Assembly (NCBI GenBank): GCA_947040475.1
Contig: CAMRBT010000056.1
Span: 1 to 9,033, forward strand
Direction of reading: 5' to 3'
Length of the DNA stretch: 9,033 nt
DNA from: an uncultured Brevinema sp.
Lineage (GTDB): Bacteria > Spirochaetota > Brevinematia > Brevinematales > Brevinemataceae
Shown here: piece by piece, positions 7,019 to 9,033 of the stretch
How the letters are laid out: each line of letters starts with the position of its first letter
Numbering within the stretch: the stretch's first letter is position 1
Notes under the pieces: generated by a model
Seen by the model: the letters and a program-made list of their open reading frames with translations, nothing else
Told to the model about the DNA's origin: nothing
Database searches by the model: none
Program-made: the position numbers and the translations under genes

Positions 7019-9033
7019 ATGGACCATCAATTTGATAAAGAAAGTTTTAAGCGAGATGTTTTGTCGAATGTCAAAGAAAATTCAGGTAAAACACCCAAAG
7101 AAGCTAACAACAATGATCTATATAAAGCCGTAAGTAAAACTGTTATGGCTTACATCACCGAGTCTTGGTCTAAAACCAAAGATAAAGTAATCTCAGAAGA
7201 ATCAAAACAAGTGTTTTATTTTTCTGCTGAATTTTTAATGGGACGTTCTTTTGGGAATAACCTTATTAATTTTGGTCTTCACCATGATATTTTAGAAACC
7301 CTAAAAGAAATGGATCTAGACATAAACGCTATCGAAGATCAAGAAAAAGACGCTGGTCTTGGTAATGGTGGTCTAGGACGCTTGGCAGCTTGTTTTTTAG
7401 ATTCTTTAGCTACCCTCAAATACCCTGCTACAGGATACGGAATTAGATACAAATATGGTATGTTTGAACAAAAAATCGAAAATGGTTACCAAATCGAAAA
7501 ACCTGATAACTGGTTAGAAAAAGGGGATTCTTGGGAAATTAGACATGAATCATGGTACGTATACGTCAAATTTGGCGGAGATGTTGATAATATTATAGAA
7601 TCAACAGGACGTGTAGGATTCCGTAGAAATCACGCAGAAACTGTCATCGCTATTCCTTATGATATGCCCGTTATCGGATATGATAACAATCACATCAACA
7701 CCCTAAGATTATGGCAAGCACAAGCTCCAGAACCTTTTAATTTGACAGAATTTAATAATGGTAATTACGAAGCTGCTGTTCAAAATCAAAATGCTGCAGA
7801 AAATATTTCTCGTGTGCTTTACCCTAACGATAATAGCCCTAGAGGAAAAGAATTAAGACTAAGACAACAATATTTCTTCACCTCAGCATCTCTTCAAGAT
7901 ATTATGAATTCTTATGCAAATACCTATGGTGAAGACAAATGGGATGCTTTTGCAGAAAAAACTGCTATTCAATTAAATGACACACACCCTGTTGTTGCTA
8001 TCCCTGAATTAATGCGTTTATTAATGGACTGGAAAATGTTGGATTGGGACAGAGCATGGGCAATCACCACTAAAGTATTTGCTTATACTAACCACACCGT
8101 ATTATCTGAAGCACTAGAAAAATGGGATATTCATATGTTCCGTAGTACTATTCCTCGTGTTTATCAAATTATCGATGAAATTAACAGAAGATTTGTTCAA
8201 ACTTTACAAAAAAAATATCCTAATGATTATCAAAAACATTCTCGTTTATCCATCCTTGATAGTGGTCTTATAAAAATGGCTCATCTTGCTATTGTAGGAT
8301 CATTCAAAGTCAATGGTGTGGCAGAACTTCACACTAGTATTCTAAAAAATGATGTTCTAAAAGAATGGTATGAACTTTATCCTGAAAAATTCATCAATAA
8401 AACAAATGGAATTACTCCAAGACGTTGGATTATCAAAGCGAACCCTCTCTTAACAGACTGTTTAAACGAAAAGATAGGTACAGGTTGGCATACAGATCTC
8501 ATGCAACTAACAAAACTTAACGAATTCAAAGATTCTACAGAAACTTTAGATAGATTGTGGGATATCAAACACCACAACAAATCAAAATTAGCAGATCATG
8601 TTAAAGTTTGGACAGGAGTAGAGTTAGATCCTAGTTCTATTTTTGATATTCAAATAAAAAGACTACATGAGTACAAAAGACAGTTGTTGAATGTGCTTAA
8701 CATTATCTCTCTTTATCATCAGCTCAAAGAAAATCCTAATCTTGATATACATCCAAGATCATTTATCTTTGGTGCAAAAGCTGCTTCTGGATATTGGAAA
8801 GCGAAATCTATTATTAAATTAATTAATAATATTGCTAATGTTATCAACAATACCCCTCTTGTAAATAACAAGATTAAAGTAGTATTTGTTCCTAACTATT
8901 GTGTATCTATCGCAGAACACATGTTCCCAGCTGCTGATATCAGTGAACAAATATCTACAGCAGGTAAAGAAGCTTCTGGTACAGGTAATATGAAATTCAT
9001 GGCTAATGGAGCTATTACTTTAGGAACTTTAGA
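7019..9033 (+). CDS. glgP: Glycogen/maltodextrin phosphorylase (3' end off window)
   Basis: The enzyme releases glucose-1-phosphate from the non-reducing ends of alpha-1,4-glucans using phosphate and PLP, in the cytoplasm, to mobilise glycogen. The window holds 671 complete codons of a family usually about 790-840 residues long. Landmarks in order are: FYFSAEFLMGR at 66-76; the glycine-rich LGNGGLGRLAACF loop at 114-126; GYGIRY at 139-144; a conserved ENISRVLYPND stretch at 261-271; QLNDTHP at 318-324; YTNHTVL at 356-362 with the catalytic-site His359; KTNGITPRRW at 461-470; KRLHEYKRQLL at 547-557 with Arg548 and Lys553, which match the phosphate-binding residues of rabbit muscle phosphorylase; and the PLP motif EASGTGNMKF at 651-660 with Lys659 as the Schiff-base lysine. 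The N-terminus is short and lacks the phosphorylatable serine segment of animal enzymes, as expected for bacteria. The ATG is fixed by AAAGGAGA at 7007-7014, GGAG lying five bases upstream. Codon choice is more C-ending (ACC, AAC, TAC, ATC) than in the minus-strand genes, suggesting strong expression. It could be named malP or glgP; substrate preference is not visible. Confidence 0.97.
   Translation, partial: MDHQFDKESFKRDVLSNVKENSGKTPKEANNNDLYKAVSKTVMAYITESWSKTKDKVISEESKQVFYFSAEFLMGRSFGNNLINFGLHHDILETLKEMDLDINAIEDQEKDAGLGNGGLGRLAACFLDSLATLKYPATGYGIRYKYGMFEQKIENGYQIEKPDNWLEKGDSWEIRHESWYVYVKFGGDVDNIIESTGRVGFRRNHAETVIAIPYDMPVIGYDNNHINTLRLWQAQAPEPFNLTEFNNGNYEAAVQNQNAAENISRVLYPNDNSPRGKELRLRQQYFFTSASLQDIMNSYANTYGEDKWDAFAEKTAIQLNDTHPVVAIPELMRLLMDWKMLDWDRAWAITTKVFAYTNHTVLSEALEKWDIHMFRSTIPRVYQIIDEINRRFVQTLQKKYPNDYQKHSRLSILDSGLIKMAHLAIVGSFKVNGVAELHTSILKNDVLKEWYELYPEKFINKTNGITPRRWIIKANPLLTDCLNEKIGTGWHTDLMQLTKLNEFKDSTETLDRLWDIKHHNKSKLADHVKVWTGVELDPSSIFDIQIKRLHEYKRQLLNVLNIISLYHQLKENPNLDIHPRSFIFGAKAASGYWKAKSIIKLINNIANVINNTPLVNNKIKVVFVPNYCVSIAEHMFPAADISEQISTAGKEASGTGNMKFMANGAITLGTL

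Noticed and set aside
8377..8580. Minus-strand open frame of 67 codons
   Set aside because: It lies antisense to highly conserved glycogen phosphorylase sequence (KTNGITPRRW region).

Overview
The window comes from a low-GC (very A/T-rich) bacterium that reads stop codons in the standard way and uses Shine-Dalgarno sequences of the GAGG/GGAG type. A large TamB/AsmA-like protein and an exported TPR protein point to a diderm with an outer membrane. A/T-rich diderms such as some spirochaetes would fit, but nothing in the sequence fixes the taxon.

Layout. Three genes lie on the minus strand in the transcription order ATPase, TPR protein, TamB-like protein. They occupy 6809 down to 1 with gaps of only about 50 bp, so they look like one operon. 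(1) 6809-4659 encodes an SMC/SbcC-type ATPase of the YhaN kind, with a two-helix membrane hairpin in the middle of its coiled coil. (2) 4607-2736 encodes a secreted TPR-repeat protein. (3) 2691-1 encodes a very large envelope protein with an N-terminal membrane anchor, resembling TamB/AsmA, and is cut by the left window edge. On the plus strand, diverging from this operon, 7019-9033 encodes glycogen phosphorylase, cut by the right edge just after its PLP-lysine motif. The 209-bp divergent region (6810-7018) is extremely A/T-rich. It holds promoter-like hexamers for both directions and a perfect 7-bp inverted repeat lying on the minus-strand -10 candidate.

How the genes may work together. Glycogen phosphorylase is an ordinary storage-carbon enzyme and probably unrelated to the operon. 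The operon is the interesting part. It combines a membrane-anchored SMC-like ATPase whose ABC signature and switch histidine look degenerate, with no SbcD-type nuclease partner in the window, an exported TPR scaffold and a TamB-like envelope-spanning protein. A joint role in envelope biogenesis or lipid transport is an inference from gene order and topology only. No RNA genes, CRISPR arrays, insertion sequences or long repeats were seen. No stretch over 300 bp lacks a gene.
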